The notes beneath the pieces were generated by a model. That model saw only the letters and a list, made by a program, of their open reading frames with translations. It was not told the origin of the DNA and did no database searches. DNA of 15,914 nucleotides. It comes from Thermoplasmata archaeon (lineage in GTDB: Archaea; Thermoplasmatota; Thermoplasmata; Thermoplasmatales; Thermoplasmataceae). Location of the stretch: the NCBI GenBank assembly GCA_021819605.1, contig JAKAQT010000021.1, forward strand, positions 1-15,914, given 5' to 3'. A program made the translations under genes and the position numbers. Below are positions 13,043 through 15,914 of this stretch, piece after piece. Numbering within the stretch: the first letter of the stretch is position 1; every line of letters starts with the position of its first letter.

Positions 13043-15103
13043 TCATGCTTTTGAAGCCACGACCGATCTCACGGGACCGCTGTAGGAAGTGATCCTGAAG
13101 GACCGCTTCAGTATGAGGGAATTCAGTACCACACTTGTTGAGCTGAGTCCCATTGCAAGAGCAGATAGCATTGGCAGGAAGGAATAGATGCCAAGCCCGA
13201 AGGCGGGCACCAGTATGCCGGCAGCAACAGGTATGAGAATGGTGTTATATCCTATGGCCCACCCGATATTCTGCCTGACCTTCCTCATGGAGAGCCGCGC
13301 CATGATCATGGCTTCCGCAACAAGAGTTAGATCATCCCTGGCAAGAATCAGGTCTCCGGCGTCCATAGCTATGTCCGAAGCGTTTGACACTGCAATGCCG
13401 GCATCGGAAGTTTCCATGACAACAGCATCATTTATACCATCGCCCACAAAAGCCACAAACTCTCCCTTTTCCTGATAGCGTTGTATGGTGGCTGCCTTCT
13501 CTTCCGGAGTGCATTCACTCTCGTAGATATCTATTCCAGTGCTTCTTGCGACCGATTCAACAGCATCACTTCTGTCACCTGATACCATGGCCACTTTCAT
13601 CCCCATTTCATGGAGTTTTGCCACAACATCCGACATTTCCGGGCGAATTTTATATTCCATGAAAATGGTACCGGCGGGCACACCATCGACCGACATTGAA
13701 ACAGCGGATCCTGTGGTTTCCCTGGACCTTTCCATGATGATAGTGCGGCCGCCAACACTTCCCTGAATCCCGGATCCGGGTTTTTCAGAAACATCCGACG
13801 CTGCAGATTCCGATACCCCATGTTCCCTGCAATATCTGGCTATGGCTCTTGCCACAGGATGATTTGAATGGGATTCAATTGCATATGCAAGTGAGAGAAA
13901 CTCACCTCTGTCCATGCTGGTCTCAATCCTTGCTATTGAGGGCACAGATTCAGTGACAGTTCCGGTCTTGTCAAATACCACCATGGTTGTTCTGGACAGC
14001 CTGTCCAGGACACTTGTATTCTTGAACAGTATTCCTCTCGATGATGCCGTTGACGAAGTGATGAGCATTACGATTGGTGCAGCAAGCCCTATGGCGCACG
14101 GGCATGCGATTACAACAACCGAAACAAAGGCAAGTACAGGAATGGCAATGTCCAGGCCTGTGCCACGCAGTATCATTGCCCATGTGATGGCAGAGACTGC
14201 AGCAGAAATCAGTACAACCGGAACAAAGTATGTTGAGAAAATATCCGCAACTCTCTGTATCTTGGCACGGCCTGAGGACGCTGCCTGAAGCATGTCATAG
14301 ATTCTGGATATGGTGGAATCCTGCCCTGCCTTTTCAACATGAACTGTAATGGCACCGTTCATGTTTCTCATGCCAGATATTACACGGTCACCAGGCTTTA
14401 CGGTTACTGGCTCCTGCTCCCCTGTTATGGCCGATGGGTCAACATCGCCTGTTCCATCATCCACAGTGCCATCGGCAAGTATGACTTCTCCAGCGCGTAT
14501 GCTTATTCTGTCACCGGCTTTCACCTGATCAGCGGGCACATCATTTACACCGCTATCCGTCACAAGATGGGCGGTCTTAGGCATTATCTCCAGCAGTTTG
14601 GATGCAGCATCACCCGCAGACTTCTTTGTTACTGATTCTATGAAGCTTCCCGTGAGGATAAGTGTGATTATGAATGACGAGGCATCAAAATATACGCCTG
14701 AACCGGGAATGGCATTCCTGAAAAACGTTATGAACAGGGAGAAGAAGAATGCTGTGAGTGTTCCCAGGGATATGAGTATATCCATATTCCCCATCCTGTT
14801 CTTTATGGCCTGGTAGGCTCCGCTGTAAAAGCCAAGCCCTGCATAAAACTGTACCGGGAGTGCCAGAGCGAGTAGAACGTAATCCTTTGCCGAAAAATGC
14901 GTTAAATATGTCAACAGGAGGACTGGCAGAGAGAAAAGCCATGCGACAATAAGGCGCATTTTCAGCCTCTTTATCTGGTCTTCCGGAGACATGAACTTGT
15001 CCATGCAGTCTCTGGAACAGAAGTAATAGGTCTTGCCATTTTTCTCCATTTTCAGGGTGGAATTGTCTGGCACAAACATGCCGCAAACAGGGTCAGTGGG
15101 CAC
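13043..15103 (-). CDS. copA: P1B-1 type Cu+-exporting ATPase with N-terminal TRASH/YHS domain
   Basis: Membrane pump that uses ATP to export Cu+ from the cytoplasm. It has 686 aa. The N-terminus is a YHS/TRASH metal-binding domain, D-P-V-C-G-M (Cys7) and Y-F-C-S-R-D-C (Cys29, Cys33), in place of the usual HMA domain. After the first membrane helices come the actuator loop ITGE (226-229), the membrane metal site CPC (334-336), the phosphorylated Asp378 in DKTGT, the SHSNHP nucleotide motif (411-416) and VGDGIND (553-559). Cu+ selectivity is supported by N612-x6-Y-N-x4-P and M651-x2-S-S-x5-N-S. The start is GTG at 15101-15103: an in-frame stop lies immediately upstream, and the nearby ATG is out of frame or would remove Cys7. 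It is divergent from the TRASH regulator, with shared half-sites in the promoter. Confidence 0.95.
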   Translation of the reverse strand: MPTDPVCGMFVPDNSTLKMEKNGKTYYFCSRDCMDKFMSPEDQIKRLKMRLIVAWLFSLPVLLLTYLTHFSAKDYVLLALALPVQFYAGLGFYSGAYQAIKNRMGNMDILISLGTLTAFFFSLFITFFRNAIPGSGVYFDASSFIITLILTGSFIESVTKKSAGDAASKLLEIMPKTAHLVTDSGVNDVPADQVKAGDRISIRAGEVILADGTVDDGTGDVDPSAITGEQEPVTVKPGDRVISGMRNMNGAITVHVEKAGQDSTISRIYDMLQAASSGRAKIQRVADIFSTYFVPVVLISAAVSAITWAMILRGTGLDIAIPVLAFVSVVVIACPCAIGLAAPIVMLITSSTASSRGILFKNTSVLDRLSRTTMVVFDKTGTVTESVPSIARIETSMDRGEFLSLAYAIESHSNHPVARAIARYCREHGVSESAASDVSEKPGSGIQGSVGGRTIIMERSRETTGSAVSMSVDGVPAGTIFMEYKIRPEMSDVVAKLHEMGMKVAMVSGDRSDAVESVARSTGIDIYESECTPEEKAATIQRYQEKGEFVAFVGDGINDAVVMETSDAGIAVSNASDIAMDAGDLILARDDLTLVAEAMIMARLSMRKVRQNIGWAIGYNTILIPVAAGILVPAFGLGIYSFLPMLSALAMGLSSTSVVLNSLILKRSFRITSYSGPVRSVVASKA

Positions 15104-15116
15104 TCATCCCACTTCC

Positions 15117-15158
15117 ATTATGTATTTCATGATTATGTATGGTGGCATAATTCATAAT
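15117..15158. promoter_or_regulatory. Cluster of four ATTATG/CATAAT half-sites: likely copper operator
   Basis: The 101-base divergent spacer contains ATTATG at 15117 and 15132 and its complement CATAAT at 15146 and 15153. The inner pair forms an inverted repeat ATTATG-N8-CATAAT (15132-15151). The ATTATG copies extend to a 9-base direct repeat ATTATGTAT (15117-15125 and 15132-15140). The cluster covers the expected copA TATA region on the minus strand (TACATAATC, 15131-15139) and lies just upstream of the regulator's own TATA box. This arrangement suits a dimeric Lrp-like regulator controlling both genes. Binding is inferred. Confidence 0.5.
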
Positions 15159-15174
15159 CTGTTTTAGAACACAA

Positions 15175-15186
15175 TGTATAATATTA
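15175..15186 (+). promoter_or_regulatory. TATA-like box for the TRASH-domain regulator
   Basis: TGTATAATATTA is centred 25 bases before the ATG at 15205, so the transcript probably begins at the start codon itself. No SD is present. Confidence 0.55.
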
Positions 15187-15204
15187 CCTGTAAAATATAA
15201 CAAT

Positions 15205-15735
15205 ATGCAAAAGCAATCCAGGGAACTTGAACAGAGAGTGCTCATGATGCTGAAGGAAGATTCCAGGAAGAGCGTTGTGGATATTGCAGCGGAACTGGGA
15301 ATCAGCAGGATCACCGCCCGGAAGATCATCGATGGCATGGTGGATTCCCACGAGATCAACAGGTTCACTGTGGAATCAAGCAGTGACCAGAATGATCTCG
15401 CCCTGATCCACGTGAAAAGCGGGACCGTGATTCCAGATGATCTGGTGCTGGAAGAATTCGATCTCATTGACGGTACATCACTGGTCCTTGTTTACCTGGA
15501 AAACATAGCTTCTGTTAAGGATCCCGGAATAATTGATGTGCAGATTGTATCATACAGGAAAACTGGAAGCCCTGTGCCCAGATATCCATCACTGCACTGC
15601 GATTACTGCGATGCAGAGATCAGGGGGACACCAATTTCCGTGAAAAGCAACGGGAAAACTTACTATGTTTGCTGCCCGAACTGCGAACGTGACATGAAGA
15701 GGCGGCTGGGAAGCCTGGAACGCACACAGCAATGA
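15205..15735 (+). CDS. Lrp/AsnC-like copper-responsive regulator with C-terminal TRASH domain (CopT/CopR-like)
   Basis: Cytoplasmic DNA-binding metal sensor. Residues 8-55 form a helix-turn-helix of the Lrp/AsnC kind (VVDIAAELGISRITARKII). A middle segment (about 60-120) may serve dimerisation. The C-terminal TRASH domain has C-D-Y-C (Cys132, Cys135), then K-T-Y-Y-V-C-C-P-N-C (Cys156, Cys157, Cys160), suited to bind copper. HTH-plus-TRASH proteins next to copA are known from Sulfolobus as CopT/CopR regulators. The first two TRASH cysteines lie closer together than the second pair, as in that family. It has 176 aa, about the expected size. It is divergent from copA, and the half-site cluster between them is its probable operator. 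Whether it activates or represses cannot be read from sequence; the copper ligand is inferred from context. Confidence 0.9.
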   Translation: MQKQSRELEQRVLMMLKEDSRKSVVDIAAELGISRITARKIIDGMVDSHEINRFTVESSSDQNDLALIHVKSGTVIPDDLVLEEFDLIDGTSLVLVYLENIASVKDPGIIDVQIVSYRKTGSPVPRYPSLHCDYCDAEIRGTPISVKSNGKTYYVCCPNCERDMKRRLGSLERTQQ

Positions 15736-15842
15736 AATGAATGAGGGCAGTAGAAAATAATGTGCAGGAATACGACTTCTCAATCTACCTGGCGTTGTAT
15801 GGAAAGTATTTTCGGCGTGCAGCCAGAATCAGTGAATGAATC

Positions 15843-15914
15843 TCATCTTGTGTATTTCAATGGGTTCTTTTCAAAGGTCTCCTTGCACGTTTCATTGCAG
15901 AAATAGTACGAGAT
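15843..15914 (-). CDS. C-terminal end of a TRASH/YHS metal-binding protein (runs off right edge)
   Basis: Only 23 C-terminal residues are visible. They read YYFCNETCKETFEKNPLKY and end two residues later. The Y-Y-F-C-x3-C pattern and the terminal K-N-P-x-K-Y are typical of the end of a YHS/TRASH domain, with the CGM half expected beyond the edge. It is probably a very small copper-binding protein, comparable to the CopM chaperone of Sulfolobus cop loci, or the tail of a larger TRASH protein. It converges with the regulator gene across 107 bases that show no clear gene. It is easy to miss because it has no start codon in the window. Confidence 0.7.
   Translation of the reverse strand: MSYYFCNETCKETFEKNPLKYTR

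Noticed and set aside
13914..14288. Plus-strand open frame of 124 codons inside copA
   Set aside because: Shadow of the copA frame; all P-type ATPase motifs are on the minus strand.
15093..15467. Minus-strand frame of 124 codons across the regulator and divergent promoter
   Set aside because: It overlaps the HTH-encoding region antisense, crosses two promoters, and has no recognisable motifs.
1..15914. CRISPR arrays, insertion sequences, transposases, toxin-antitoxin or phage genes
   Set aside because: No regularly spaced repeats, terminal inverted repeats or such genes are visible on either strand.

Overview
The window looks like a chromosomal segment of a thermoacidophilic archaeon of the order Thermoplasmatales (Thermoplasma/Ferroplasma-type). 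The grounds are gene content: archaeal-type leucyl-tRNA synthetase, pyruvoyl-dependent arginine decarboxylase, archease, a tetraether-lipid synthase-like radical SAM enzyme, a Rieske/cytochrome b pair with a cupredoxin instead of cytochrome c, and a TRASH-domain copper regulon. Expression signals are archaeal too. Genes that open a transcript have a TATA-like box centred about 25 bases before the start codon and little or no leader. Genes inside operons have Shine-Dalgarno (SD) sequences instead. The species cannot be settled from the sequence alone.

Region 1 (1-4080, all minus strand) is housekeeping. The order of transcription is tetraether synthase, then archease, then arginine decarboxylase, then leucyl-tRNA synthetase, which runs off the left edge. 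The last two form a tight operon with a 3-base gap. Region 2 (about 4035-4700) has no protein gene. It holds AT-rich DNA with TATA-like boxes and hairpins that might encode a small RNA, a tRNA-Gly(GCC), and short stem-loop and T-run signals. Region 3 (4701-6179, minus) is an aldehyde dehydrogenase resembling the glyceraldehyde/lactaldehyde group, which would fit the non-phosphorylative Entner-Doudoroff pathway of this order.

Region 4 (6296-13032, plus) is a respiratory cluster. It contains a GT-C-like membrane glycosyltransferase, a membrane-anchored, heavily glycosylatable cupredoxin with an altered CuA/sulfocyanin-like copper site, a Tat-exported Rieske protein, a long cytochrome b, and an unrecognised multi-spanning membrane protein with a C-Q-C motif. 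Together they suggest a bc1-like quinol-oxidising complex that passes electrons to a copper protein outside the membrane. No cytochrome c or terminal oxidase gene is in the window.

Region 5 (13043-15914) is a copper-handling locus. It has a P1B-1 Cu+ ATPase with an N-terminal TRASH/YHS metal-binding domain (minus), a divergent Lrp-like regulator with a C-terminal TRASH domain (plus), and the C-terminal end of a third TRASH/YHS protein at the right edge (minus). The 101-base divergent promoter carries four ATTATG/CATAAT half-sites, a likely operator. The copper locus lies back to back with the cuproprotein cluster, with only 10 bases between the converging genes.
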